This document shows, piece by piece, positions 1-8,230 of a stretch of 64,000 bases of DNA. The notes under the pieces are model-generated. The model was not told the origin of the DNA. It did not search any database and was given only the letters and a program-made list of their open reading frames with translations. Made by a program: the position numbers and the translations under genes. Source of the DNA: an uncultured Lachnospiraceae bacterium (lineage in GTDB: Bacteria > Bacillota > Clostridia > Lachnospirales > Lachnospiraceae); NCBI GenBank assembly GCA_910585075.1, contig CAJUED010000014.1:1-64000 (forward strand). The letters are read 5' to 3'. Position 1 is the first letter of the stretch. Every line of letters begins with the position of its first letter.

Positions 1-42
1 GTGCAGAGCTGACAGGTACTAATAGGCCGGAAGCTTAACCGC
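1..42 (+). rRNA. 23S ribosomal RNA, 3' end (partial)
   Basis: The first bases contain the conserved 3' terminal segment of 23S rRNA, GGTACTAATAGGCC followed by AAGCTTAACC, which pairs with the 5' end of 23S rRNA in helix 1. Only the last 40 or so bases are inside the window. The mature end at about 40-42 is an estimate. No 5S rRNA follows before the terminator at about 90-114, so in this operon 5S is either upstream or elsewhere. Confidence 0.9.
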
Positions 43-89
43 AGATACAGATGTGAGCTTGGTGTTCGGTTTTGAAGGCATGGCAGATA

Positions 90-114
90 AAAAGCAGTTT
101 AACTGCTTTTTTTT
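90..114 (+). terminator. Rho-independent terminator of the rRNA operon
   Basis: AAAAGCAGTT and AACTGCTTTT form a nearly continuous hairpin that ends in a run of T. It lies about 50 nt after the end of the 23S rRNA and before the promoter of cheV. Confidence 0.85.
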
Positions 115-115
115 A

Positions 116-144
116 TTGTTTGAAATGAATATATATGTTATAAT
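116..144 (+). promoter_or_regulatory. Sigma-A promoter of cheV
   Basis: TTGTTT (116-121) and TATAAT (139-144) are separated by 17 nt, and a TG one base before the -10 makes it an extended -10 promoter. The 5' UTR downstream holds a small hairpin, AAAAAGC (158-164) with GCTTTTT (174-180), that could act as a weak attenuator. Confidence 0.7.
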
Positions 145-213
145 TTGTAGTGGGTAGAAAAAGCGGTTAAATAGCTTTTTAAGTGTAAGCCTGAAAAGGA
201 TGAGGTGAAGGAA

Positions 214-1116
214 ATGGATACAAAGATTCTGCTTGAGAATGGAACGAATGAACTGGAAGTTTTGGAATTTGTAGTGGATGGGAATGCGTACGGGATTAAT
301 GTTGCGAAGATTAAAGAGATCATACCTTATCAGCCGATAACGCCTGTACCGAATTCACATCCCAGTATTGAAGGTATTTTTATGCCGAGAGATGCAATGA
401 TCACAGCAATTGATTTGAAAAATTGTCTGCAGAGGGGTGTGTCTCAGGAAGGCGGATTATTTATAATTACGAACTTTAACAAATTGGATATAGCTTTCCA
501 TGTTGATGCAGTGCGTGGAATACACAGAGTTTCATGGGAAAGTATTATTAAGCCGGGAGCGACTGTTTCAAGTGCGGAGGAAAGCATCTCCACAGGAATT
601 GTTAAGTTGGACAACAGACTGGTAATTATTCTTGACTTTGAAAAGATCGTGACGGACATTAATCCTGAAACAGGCTTAAAGATAAGTGAAATCGATGATA
701 TGGGCACCAGAGGAAGAAGTAATGTTCCGATTTTGATAGCGGAAGATTCCGTACTGCTTAATCGGTTGATTGTGGATTCATTAAAGCAGGCCGGATATGT
801 AAACCTGATACATACGGCAAATGGGCAGGAAGCATATAATGTTATTTTAGAGAGCAAGCATAATGGAACATTAAAAGAAACAGTGCAATGCATTATTACA
901 GATATAGAAATGCCCATTATGGATGGACACCGGTTAACGAAACTTGTAAAGGAAGATGAAGAAACGCAGGATATTCCTATTATCATATTCTCATCCTTGG
1001 TCAATGATGAAATGAGGAGAAAAGGTGAGTCTTTAGGAGCAAACGCACAATTATCCAAACCCGAGATAGGAAATCTGGTAAGAGTGATTGATGAATTGGT
1101 TGCGCAGCCCGATTAG
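214..1116 (+). CDS. cheV: Chemotaxis coupling protein CheV (CheW-receiver fusion)
   Basis: The protein has an N-terminal CheW-like coupling domain (about residues 10-160) and a C-terminal response-regulator receiver domain (about 175-300). The receiver shows the acidic pair in PILIAEDS, the phosphoacceptor Asp in IITDIEMPIMDGH and the conserved Lys in LSKPE. CheV couples chemoreceptors to the CheA kinase and is thought to help adaptation through its own phosphorylation. At 300 aa it has the usual length. ATG 214 is preferred over GTG 205 because GAGGTG at 202-207 is well spaced from it. It is a single-gene unit between its own promoter and terminator. No other chemotaxis or flagellar gene is in the window. 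Confidence 0.93.
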   Translation: MDTKILLENGTNELEVLEFVVDGNAYGINVAKIKEIIPYQPITPVPNSHPSIEGIFMPRDAMITAIDLKNCLQRGVSQEGGLFIITNFNKLDIAFHVDAVRGIHRVSWESIIKPGATVSSAEESISTGIVKLDNRLVIILDFEKIVTDINPETGLKISEIDDMGTRGRSNVPILIAEDSVLLNRLIVDSLKQAGYVNLIHTANGQEAYNVILESKHNGTLKETVQCIITDIEMPIMDGHRLTKLVKEDEETQDIPIIIFSSLVNDEMRRKGESLGANAQLSKPEIGNLVRVIDELVAQPD

Positions 1117-1143
1117 GGTCTTTCAGAATATAAATGTAAAGCG

Positions 1144-1170
1144 GAGCCAGAAGTAATTCTGGCTCTTATT
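1144..1170 (+). terminator. Terminator after cheV
   Basis: A perfect 9-bp stem, GAGCCAGAA (1144-1152) and TTCTGGCTC (1157-1165), with a GTAA loop is followed by TTATT. It lies 27 nt after the cheV stop codon. Confidence 0.8.
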
Positions 1171-1412
1171 CAACAGAAGGACAGTCCGCGAAGCGTGCTG
1201 TCCGTTGTTTATGCACAGAGCCGCCCACACGCAAAAATGCGTGGGAAGATTGTCCGTAGAGCTGACAGGCGGCCCGCGCGGCGAGTAGGGGGAAGATCCT
1301 TCCCCGCTCGATTGCACAGGGCAGCATGTAGGAATTTGCTGTATGGCAAGTTTGGTGCCCCGTCAGCTTGCTGCAGGATATTTGACTTACAATGTATATG
1401 GAGGTATCAGGA
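1171..1412 (+). repeat. Intergenic region with three hairpins and a dispersed-repeat segment
   Basis: No convincing gene is seen. It holds GGACAG/CTGTCC (1179-1203), an inverted repeat around CCACACGC/GCGTGGG (about 1225-1247) and CGAG..GGGGAAGATCCTTCCCC..CTCG (1282-1310). The piece TTTATGCACAGAGCCGCCC at 1208-1226 and the following GCGTGGGAAGATTG closely match a segment at about 57705-57794, which suggests a dispersed intergenic element rather than a local regulator. Confidence 0.5.
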
Positions 1413-2213
1413 ATGAAACAGATTGTTGAAAAAATCAATGAGGCGGATTTGATATTGATTGGGCTTGGAGAAGAATTGGACACACTTACCTTGCTCAAAC
1501 ATGATTCACAGTATCAAAGACGGCTTGAGACAATCGAAAATTCATGGCTGGCTCCATATATGGAAAGCGTGGAAATAAAGAAGCATGGAGAAGAAATAAA
1601 AGATCTTTATACACGGTTTTCCAATTGCCTGAAAGGAAAAAATTATTTTATAGTGTCCCTTTGTCGGGATGGCCTGGTCAGGGAATCGGGCTTTGATGCG
1701 GAGCGTATTGTAGAGCCTTGCGGCGGATACGGAAAGATGCAGTGCAGTGTGGGATGCAGTGCGGAATTATATGATGTCCCGGAAGATATTTTACGGCAAG
1801 TGGAAGGATATTTGAATGAGATAGACACATCAGATGTAACAAAAAAAGAAATTGATATACCGGATTACATAAAGGAGCCTGTCTGTCCGCACTGCGGAAA
1901 ACCGCTGGTTTTTAACAATGTGGCGGCAGCACATTATGTGGAGGAGGGATATCTGCCTCAGTGGTCTGTCTATAAAAAATGGCTGCAGGGAACCGTGAAT
2001 AAAAAAGTTTGTCTGCTTGAACTGGGAGTTGGGATGAAATACCCTACGGTGATAAGATGGCCTTTTGAAAAAATTGCTTTTTACAATCAAAAGGCGGAAC
2101 TTATCAGGGTTCACGACAGATTGTATCAGCTTACAGAGGAAATCAAGGGAAAAGGGATTGGAATATGTCGGAAACCGGAAGAATTTATGAAAGAATTGTC
2201 TAATGTATTTTAG
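1413..2213 (+). CDS. Divergent Sir2-like (sirtuin-fold) protein
   Basis: This 266-aa protein resembles the Sir2 superfamily of NAD-binding deacylases. ILIGLGEELD near the N-terminus stands where sirtuins have GAGxS. FIVSLCRDGLVRESGFD occupies the place of the TQN-x-DGL segment, and Cys residues at KMQCSVGC and CPHCGK look like a zinc-binding Cys4 module. The usual catalytic His-Gly, expected just before the first Cys pair, reads EPCGGYG, so deacylase activity is doubtful. ATG 1413 is chosen over ATG 1392 because GGAGGT at 1400-1405 is 7 nt upstream. It stands alone between cheV and the 868-aa membrane protein. Assignment to the superfamily is by motif order only. Confidence 0.7.
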   Translation: MKQIVEKINEADLILIGLGEELDTLTLLKHDSQYQRRLETIENSWLAPYMESVEIKKHGEEIKDLYTRFSNCLKGKNYFIVSLCRDGLVRESGFDAERIVEPCGGYGKMQCSVGCSAELYDVPEDILRQVEGYLNEIDTSDVTKKEIDIPDYIKEPVCPHCGKPLVFNNVAAAHYVEEGYLPQWSVYKKWLQGTVNKKVCLLELGVGMKYPTVIRWPFEKIAFYNQKAELIRVHDRLYQLTEEIKGKGIGICRKPEEFMKELSNVF

Positions 2214-2264
2214 TGTGTTAAACTATAGTATGTGTGAAAATGAAAAGAAGGCAGGGGATTGTTG

Positions 2265-4871
2265 ATGGACACGGATGAAGAATATTTAGATGATTTATTG
2301 AAGTCAATGACGAATAATGACCGGCAAAACAGAACGATGAAAGATGCCATGCGGGATGTAAGAAAAATCTCAGACGGGGTAAAGAAAATTACAAACGCGG
2401 CGGATATTCCCGAGACCAAAAGTGATACGGTTGCCAATGATACTGATGATTGGAAGGCCAGTCTGGACGATATCATCGCGCAGGCTGATATGCAGAATCA
2501 GGAAGATAAAACAAAGGAGAGTGTAGCTGATATAGTGGATGCAATGCAGTCTGATATGGCGGAGATGGTTGACGCCATGCCAGATGATTTGCGGGATATG
2601 ATAGAAGCTATGCAGGATGATACGCTAGAGACAGCGGCAGAAGTATCGGACAGCGCTGATACGGCAGAGACGATGGCAGAAGTATTGGGCAGTGCCAATA
2701 CAGCAGAGACGACGGCAGAAGTATTGGACAGTGCCGATACAATAGAGTCGAAAGTAGAAGTATCGGACAGTGCTGATACGGTAGAGACGAAGGTAGAAGT
2801 ATCGGATAGCGCCGATACAGCAGAGACGTCGGTAGAAGTGGCGAATAAAACTGATACAATGCAGCCCGGGGAAATGGAAATATCGGATACAACTGATGAG
2901 GTTTTGCACGATGTGGCTGCGCCGCAGGATGATATGTTGGCTCTAAATGGTGATGTGCCAAATGGCGGACAAAGCATTTTGAAGGCCATGCAGTCGGAAA
3001 TGATGAATCTGCTTGACGTCATGTCAGATGCGCAGCCCCAGGAATCTGCTAAAACTGATGAGCCTGCCCCTGAAATGCCTGCTCGGTCTGAAGATGTTGA
3101 ACCTGAAATGCTTGCTCAGCCTGAAGGTGTTGAACCCGAAATGTCTGCTCAGTCTGAAGGTGTTGAACCTGAAATACCTGCCCAGTCCGAAGATGTTGAA
3201 CCTGAAAAACCTGCTCAGTCCGATGAGACTGCCCCGGAAGAACCTGCTCAGTTTGATGAGACTGTCACCCAAATACCTGTATCGGATGAGACCGAACTTG
3301 ATATATCTGATATAGTTGATAAAGTAGGGGGAAACGAGGTTTTGGCGGAAGGGGAAGAAATTGATGAAAATCTTGCGGACCTGCTAAATATGAACTTTGG
3401 TACTATGGATTTGGAACCTGAAAATATGATGGATACAGATATTATGGATAGGAATGATATGAATACAAATGCTGCAAATCCTAAAAATGTTACGGATACG
3501 GATTCAGAGAATACTTTAAATATGGAAAATATGGATGTGACCGATTTGCTGGATAATATGGATGGCGCGGATGCTGATTTAGCTGAAATTAATGGTCTTT
3601 TGAAGAAAGCGGACCAAAATGAAAGTGTGCATGATGATATCCTGGAGCTGCTTGAAAATGCAAAGGCAGTGGGCGGTGAAGAAAATGACGACTCTGAATT
3701 TGATATTTTGGATGAGCGTGAACTGAGAGAGGTTATGCGCGACGGGAACAAATATATTGATTCCGCGGAGGAAGCGGATAGTATTCCGGAAAAGAAATCC
3801 AAAAAGAAAAAGCAATCGAAAAAGAACAAAAAAGATAAAAATGCGAAAGAAGGCGGCGGTCTAAAGAAAAAATTATTCGGTAGAAAGAAGAAGGCAAAGG
3901 ATTCTGATGAGGATGAGGAGCCTTTAGCAGATGTGGGACAGAACGGAGCTAAAGGCGAGAGTGATAATTCCGGCGAAGAATCGGGGAATGAGCGTGAGAC
4001 GGATGTCCAGCAGGGAAGAAAACCCGGTTTCTTTTCAAAAATTAAAGACCTGTTAAAGGAGGAAGACGACGAGCCGGAAGAAAATCAGGACAGCGTGGAG
4101 ACACTGAAAGAAATAGACGAATCTGCCAGAGAAGAAATAAAGAAGGAAGCACAGAAAAAAGAAAAGAAGCAAAAGAAAGAAAAGAAGGGTAAAAAGGAAA
4201 AGGCTGCTCCCCAAAAGAACGATAAGAAAAAGAAACCCAAAAAGGAAAAGAAACCCAGTGAAGTGGCGTATGAAAAGCCCATATTGAGCAGGAAAATCCT
4301 TATATTGCTTGTAGCTCTGTGCGCTACGCTGCTTGCAAGCATTTTCATTTTAAGCAATTTACTTCCGGAATATGAGCAGAGACAGAGAGTCCGCGCGGCC
4401 TACCAGGAAAAGGATTATGAGACGGTATATAAGTTCCTCTACAATAAAAAGAAAAGCAATGACGAGACCGTGATGTACAACAGGGCGGATTTGGTATTAA
4501 AGCTGGAGAGAAAGCTGAAATCTTATCAGAACAGAATGTATCTGGGCCAGGAACTGGAGGCTTTGAATGCGCTTATGCAGGGCGTGGATTATTATCATGG
4601 GCAGGGCGCGGAGGAATATGGAACGCAGGCTGAGCTGGATGCTCTCTATCAGCAGATTTGTGCTATACTTGCAGGATATGGGATCACACCGGAAGAAGCC
4701 ATGGAAATCAATTCTTATGACAATGTTACATACACAAAGAGACTGACAGCTGTTATAAATGGTACGGATTTTGAGGAGCCGGGAGGGGAGGAGCCTGTGG
4801 CAGAGTCCCTTCCACCACAGGACATTTTACCGGAGGAAGAGGAGATAATAGGACTTGACGGCGATAATTGA
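2265..4871 (+). CDS. Large acidic, repeat-rich single-pass membrane protein of unknown function
   Basis: The 868-aa product is not recognised. Residues about 122-199 are six 13-residue repeats of the type ETxxEVSDSADTx, and about 272-337 are 11-residue repeats of the type PAQSEDVEPEM. Further acidic stretches and lysine-rich tracts (about 507-545 and 625-670) lead to one hydrophobic helix at about 674-698 (ILILLVALCATLLASIFIL). The C-terminal 170 residues contain Tyr-rich alpha-helical sequence that may be TPR-like. With no signal peptide, the long N-terminal part is inferred to be cytoplasmic and the C-terminal part outside. ATG 2265 follows AGGGG at 2253-2257; two TTG codons just before it are less likely starts. 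The 3' end overlaps hisH by 17 nt, so the two are probably co-transcribed. Confidence 0.75.
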   Translation: MDTDEEYLDDLLKSMTNNDRQNRTMKDAMRDVRKISDGVKKITNAADIPETKSDTVANDTDDWKASLDDIIAQADMQNQEDKTKESVADIVDAMQSDMAEMVDAMPDDLRDMIEAMQDDTLETAAEVSDSADTAETMAEVLGSANTAETTAEVLDSADTIESKVEVSDSADTVETKVEVSDSADTAETSVEVANKTDTMQPGEMEISDTTDEVLHDVAAPQDDMLALNGDVPNGGQSILKAMQSEMMNLLDVMSDAQPQESAKTDEPAPEMPARSEDVEPEMLAQPEGVEPEMSAQSEGVEPEIPAQSEDVEPEKPAQSDETAPEEPAQFDETVTQIPVSDETELDISDIVDKVGGNEVLAEGEEIDENLADLLNMNFGTMDLEPENMMDTDIMDRNDMNTNAANPKNVTDTDSENTLNMENMDVTDLLDNMDGADADLAEINGLLKKADQNESVHDDILELLENAKAVGGEENDDSEFDILDERELREVMRDGNKYIDSAEEADSIPEKKSKKKKQSKKNKKDKNAKEGGGLKKKLFGRKKKAKDSDEDEEPLADVGQNGAKGESDNSGEESGNERETDVQQGRKPGFFSKIKDLLKEEDDEPEENQDSVETLKEIDESAREEIKKEAQKKEKKQKKEKKGKKEKAAPQKNDKKKKPKKEKKPSEVAYEKPILSRKILILLVALCATLLASIFILSNLLPEYEQRQRVRAAYQEKDYETVYKFLYNKKKSNDETVMYNRADLVLKLERKLKSYQNRMYLGQELEALNALMQGVDYYHGQGAEEYGTQAELDALYQQICAILAGYGITPEEAMEINSYDNVTYTKRLTAVINGTDFEEPGGEEPVAESLPPQDILPEEEEIIGLDGDN
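2628..2861 (+). repeat. Six 39-bp in-frame tandem repeats
   Basis: Six 39-bp units, each beginning GAG, encode variants of a 13-residue acidic repeat within the 868-aa membrane protein. Units differ at several mostly third-position sites, so the array is not recent and looks selected at the protein level. Confidence 0.85.
3078..3275 (+). repeat. Six 33-bp in-frame tandem repeats
   Basis: Six 33-bp units beginning CCT/CTT/TCT encode an 11-residue Pro/Glu repeat (PAQSEDVEPEM and variants) in the same gene. The first four units are closely alike and the last two have drifted to DET-containing forms. Confidence 0.85.
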
Positions 4872-5472
4872 CTATGATGCGGGAAACATAAAAAGTGTGG
4901 AAAAGGCCCTTCTTCATTTGGGGGAAGATGCCGTTATTACCAGAGACCGGGAAGTGATTTTAAAGGCCGATCGGGTGATTCTTCCGGGTGTGGGATCCTT
5001 TGGAGATGCAATGGAGAAGCTGCATTTTTATGGACTTACGGAAGTAATTGGGGAAGTGGTACAAAGAGGGATTCCTTTTTTGGGAATCTGTCTTGGGCTG
5101 CAGCTTATGTTCGAGAGGAGCGAGGAAAGCCCCGGTGTTTTGGGTCTTGGACTGTTAAAGGGTGAAATTCTGCGTATACCCGACGAAGGGGGAATTAAAA
5201 TTCCTCATATTGGCTGGAATTCACTGTCGTTTCCCAGACAGGGAAGGCTGTTTCAGGGGATTGGAGAGTCAGCGGGGGAAGAAGCGTATGTGTATTTTGT
5301 GCATTCTTATTACTTAAAGGCAAAGGATGCGGATATCGTGGCGGCAACCACAGAATATGGGACATTGATTCACGCGGCGGTGGAAAAGGATAATCTTTTT
5401 GCCTGTCAGTTTCATCCCGAAAAGAGCTCGGACACAGGGCTTAAAATTCTCAAAAACTTTATTTCCGTGTAA
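4855..5472 (+). CDS. hisH: Imidazole glycerol phosphate synthase, glutaminase subunit HisH
   Basis: HisH hydrolyses glutamine and channels ammonia to HisF, which makes imidazole glycerol phosphate and AICAR in histidine synthesis. The class I amidotransferase fold is clear: VILPGVGSFG near residue 45, nucleophile Cys79 in GICLGLQLMF, and the His187/Glu189 pair in FHPEKS. The 205-aa length is normal. The start is TTG 4855, which gives the standard N-terminus xxAIIDYDAGN and overlaps the preceding gene by 17 nt. hisF follows after 143 nt. The other histidine genes are not in the window. Confidence 0.95.
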   Translation: MTAIIDYDAGNIKSVEKALLHLGEDAVITRDREVILKADRVILPGVGSFGDAMEKLHFYGLTEVIGEVVQRGIPFLGICLGLQLMFERSEESPGVLGLGLLKGEILRIPDEGGIKIPHIGWNSLSFPRQGRLFQGIGESAGEEAYVYFVHSYYLKAKDADIVAATTEYGTLIHAAVEKDNLFACQFHPEKSSDTGLKILKNFISV

Positions 5473-5615
5473 CAGAAAATACTTATGTCCGGAAAATGCG
5501 GAAAATTTTCTGTGATGCAGGGTGGCGCCAGGCCTTTGCAAGGAGGATTTAGCGGAAAACAGGAAGTAGGGCCGAACTGTCACAGCAGGAAAGAATCGGA
5601 CGGAGGAAAAGCAGA
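5473..5615 (+). other. hisH-hisF spacer with a dispersed motif
   Basis: This 143-nt gap is unusually long for hisH-hisF. GGCCGAACTGTCAC at about 5571-5584 is the reverse complement of the GTGACAGTTCGGCC form of a motif that recurs in other intergenic gaps of this window. GGAGG at 5602-5606 serves hisF. Confidence 0.45.
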
Positions 5616-6377
5616 GTGCATACAAAACGAATTATACCCTGCCTGGATGTAAAAAACGGCAGGGTGGTAAAAGGGACAAATTTCATAAACCTGAGGGACG
5701 CCGGAGACCCGGTTGAGGTAGGGGCGATTTACGATAAGGCCGGAGCGGATGAGCTTGTCTTTCTGGATATTACGGCCTCATCAGATGCAAGAGATATTAA
5801 GGCGGATATGGTGCGCAAAGTGGCTGAGACGGTGTTTATTCCTTTTACGGTAGGGGGAGGAATCAGGACGGTTGATGACTTTAGAATGATTCTCCGGGAA
5901 GGCGCCGATAAGGTGGCGGTTAATTCTGCGGCCATCATGAATCCGGAGCTGATAAGCGAAGCGGCTGACAAATTTGGAAGCCAGTGCGTGGTGGTGGCAA
6001 TTGATGCAAGGCGAAGAACTGATGGAGAGGGCTTTAGCATTTTCAAAAACGGCGGCCGTGTTGATATGGGAATTGATGCGGTTGAATGGGCTGTAAAAGC
6101 GGAGAGGCTGGGTGCCGGGGAAATTCTGCTCACAAGCATGGACTGCGACGGAACGAAATCCGGCTATGATATTGCCCTTACGAAGGCGGTGGCGGAAAGT
6201 GTTTCCATCCCGGTAATAGCCTCCGGAGGAGCCGGCACAAAGGAACATTTTTTTGAGGCACTGACAGAGGGGAAGGCGGAGGCGGTCCTTGCGGCTTCGT
6301 TATTTCACTATAAAGAGCTGGAGATACAGGATTTAAAGAGATATTTGAGAGAAAAGGGAATTTCCGTCAGGCTGTAG
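5616..6377 (+). CDS. hisF: Imidazole glycerol phosphate synthase, cyclase subunit HisF
   Basis: HisF is the (beta/alpha)8 barrel that condenses PRFAR with ammonia from HisH. The two catalytic aspartates are visible as Asp11 (IIPCLDVKNGR) and Asp130 (VVVAIDARR), and the phosphate-binding loops VGGGIR and ASGGAG are intact. The 253-aa length is typical. The start is GTG 5616 with GGAGG 9 nt upstream. It is last of the hisH-hisF pair; a 145-nt gap separates it from ung. Confidence 0.96.
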   Translation: MHTKRIIPCLDVKNGRVVKGTNFINLRDAGDPVEVGAIYDKAGADELVFLDITASSDARDIKADMVRKVAETVFIPFTVGGGIRTVDDFRMILREGADKVAVNSAAIMNPELISEAADKFGSQCVVVAIDARRRTDGEGFSIFKNGGRVDMGIDAVEWAVKAERLGAGEILLTSMDCDGTKSGYDIALTKAVAESVSIPVIASGGAGTKEHFFEALTEGKAEAVLAASLFHYKELEIQDLKRYLREKGISVRL

Positions 6378-6522
6378 ATAATATTCGAAGCAATGGCCGG
6401 AATGAGCAAAACGGCAATTTATAGATGGCATGAGCAAACTGTTGCAATCGTATAATACAAATATGTACAGTAAATTCATGGATGAGTGACAGAGGATAAA
6501 AAGGCAAAAGAGGATACAAGTT

Positions 6523-7200
6523 ATGGCAATGATAGATAATGACTGGCTGGAATATGTTCAGGGAGAATTTCGTAAGCCCTATTACAGGGAGTTGTATGAT
6601 TTTGTCAGAAAGGAGTATAGCACTCGTGTGGTTTATCCTCCGGCGGATGATATTTTTAACGCCTTTCACCTTACCCCGCTTGGTGACGTGAAGGTTCTGA
6701 TTTTGGGGCAGGACCCTTATCATGGGGCCCATCAGGCCCACGGGCTTTGTTTTTCCGTTCTGCCCGACCAGCCGGAGATTCCGCCCTCCCTTCAAAACAT
6801 TTATCAGGAGCTGCGGGACGATTTGGGATGCTATATTCCCAACAACGGTTATTTGAAAAAGTGGGCTGAGCAGGGTGTTCTTATGCTTAACACAGTGCTC
6901 ACGGTACGGGCCCATCAGGCAGGCTCCCATCAGGGAAAAGGGTGGGAAACATTTACGGACGCTATCATTCAGGCGGTAAATGCCCAGGAGCGGCCCATTG
7001 TATATCTTCTTTGGGGAAAACCGGCTCAAAGTAAAATTCCAATGCTCACGAACCCAAAGCATTTGATTTTAAAGGCGCCCCATCCCAGCCCGTTGTCAGC
7101 ATTCAGAGGTTTTTTCGGATGCAGGCATTTCAGTCAGACAAATAAGTTTCTTGCAGAGCACGGGGTGGAGCCCATTGACTGGCAGATTGAAAACATATAA
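6523..7200 (+). CDS. ung: Uracil-DNA glycosylase (family 1)
   Basis: The enzyme removes uracil from DNA at the start of base-excision repair. The water-activating motif GQDPYHGAHQAHGLCFSV carries catalytic Asp64, and the minor-groove loop HPSPLSAFRGFFG is near residue 190. The 225-aa length matches bacterial Ung. ATG 6523 follows AGAGGA. A TATAAT at 6451-6456 could be its promoter, but no good -35 accompanies it. An AT-rich tandem repeat and a terminator follow. Confidence 0.96.
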   Translation: MAMIDNDWLEYVQGEFRKPYYRELYDFVRKEYSTRVVYPPADDIFNAFHLTPLGDVKVLILGQDPYHGAHQAHGLCFSVLPDQPEIPPSLQNIYQELRDDLGCYIPNNGYLKKWAEQGVLMLNTVLTVRAHQAGSHQGKGWETFTDAIIQAVNAQERPIVYLLWGKPAQSKIPMLTNPKHLILKAPHPSPLSAFRGFFGCRHFSQTNKFLAEHGVEPIDWQIENI

Positions 7201-7256
7201 AAAAGATTGAAAATATATAAAAATATGTAAAGATATATAAAGATATATAAAGATAG
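7200..7256 (+). repeat. AT-rich short tandem repeat after ung
   Basis: Degenerate copies of a roughly 11-nt unit, AAGATATATAA, run from just after the ung stop codon. The array is non-coding and may arise by slippage. Confidence 0.6.
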
Positions 7257-7261
7257 TTTGA

Positions 7262-7294
7262 AACAGGTCTGTGCACGATTGTATGGGCCTGTTT
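7262..7294 (+). terminator. Terminator after ung
   Basis: ACAGGTC (from 7262) and GGCCTGT pair around a 16-nt loop and are followed by TTTTTCGTTTGTTTTT. One G-T pair weakens the stem. Confidence 0.65.
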
Positions 7295-7336
7295 TTCGTT
7301 TGTTTTTGGATTGTGACGGCAGACTGTAAAAAATAG

Positions 7337-7365
7337 TTGACAAACAAAGGAATCTCTACTATAGT
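7337..7365 (+). promoter_or_regulatory. Consensus sigma-A promoter of the TrmB-lysA unit
   Basis: TTGACA (7337-7342) and TATAGT (7360-7365) are separated by exactly 17 nt, about 70 nt before the regulator gene. Confidence 0.85.
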
Positions 7366-7432
7366 GTTCCTGTGAAGAACTACTAAATTTAAAATCATCA
7401 TATGCAGGAAATCATTGTGAAAAGGGTGAGAG

Positions 7433-8230
7433 ATGGAGGAAAATACGATTTTAAATAAGCTTGCATCCTTTGGACTGACCAGGCAGGAGGCCAGCATTTA
7501 CCTGTGTCTTTATCAGCAGGGGGAGCTTAACGGGTATGAGGCTGCCAAAATGACCGGCATATCCAGGTCCAATGTTTACAGCGCGCTCAGTGCCCTTACG
7601 GACAAGGGGGCGGCTTACCTGATGGAAGGGACTTCAAACAAATATATGGCCGTTCCTGTGGAAGAATTTTGCGAAAATAAAATCAGGGGCCTGATAAGGG
7701 AGAAAGAATACCTGATAAAGAACATCCCTTCCATGAAAAAAAGGGAAGTGGGTTATATTACCATTACAGGGAGTAAAAATATCTGGGACAAAATCATCCA
7801 TATGATAAACGAGGCCCAAATGCGGATTTATTTTTCGGCATCCCTTGGGATGATGGAAAAGCTGCAGGCGGAGTTTGACAGTGTTCTTGAAAAGGGGATT
7901 AAGCTTGTATTGATAACGGATGGGGTATCGGAAGGAATGAACATGGATTCGGCAGGAGCGCCTGGCCGGGGGCAGGACTTTCTTTCCGAGTTTGAAAGAA
8001 GAATGCAAAAGGAAAATAAAAAAGAAAGTATGATTTATGTGGGAAGCGCCCGGGGAAACAATGTCAGGCTGATTATTGACTCTGCGTATGCGCTGACGGG
8101 AGAGGTTACCGGCAGTAAGGAGGATACATGTCTGTATACGGGACAGAGGAACTTTATAGATGTTTTTAAAGAGACGCTTCGAAACGAAATGAAATTGATA
8201 CGATTACAGGGAGGAGAAAATTATGAATAA
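7433..8230 (+). CDS. TrmB-family transcriptional regulator
   Basis: The first 70 residues form a TrmB-type winged helix (LASFGLTRQEASIYLCLYQQ, then GISRSNVYSALSALTDKGAAY). The remainder resembles the TrmB/phospholipase D-like effector region seen in sugar-responsive regulators (ITGSKNIWDKIIHMINEAQ; ISYF-like strand IYFSASLG). The protein has 265 residues. The ligand cannot be read from sequence. ATG 7433 follows AAAGGGTGAGAG. Its last 8 nt overlap the lysA-type gene, so the two are translationally coupled, and the regulator may control the decarboxylase or itself. Confidence 0.85.
   Translation: MEENTILNKLASFGLTRQEASIYLCLYQQGELNGYEAAKMTGISRSNVYSALSALTDKGAAYLMEGTSNKYMAVPVEEFCENKIRGLIREKEYLIKNIPSMKKREVGYITITGSKNIWDKIIHMINEAQMRIYFSASLGMMEKLQAEFDSVLEKGIKLVLITDGVSEGMNMDSAGAPGRGQDFLSEFERRMQKENKKESMIYVGSARGNNVRLIIDSAYALTGEVTGSKEDTCLYTGQRNFIDVFKETLRNEMKLIRLQGGENYE

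Noticed and set aside
2498..3022. Long antisense open frames opposite the repeat region of the 868-aa protein
   Set aside because: They are the complementary reading of a biased tandem repeat and encode low-complexity Ser/Thr or Tyr/Cys-rich sequence without starts of quality.
6451..6456. TATAAT before ung
   Set aside because: No -35 hexamer is found at 16-18 nt upstream, so a promoter call is not supported.
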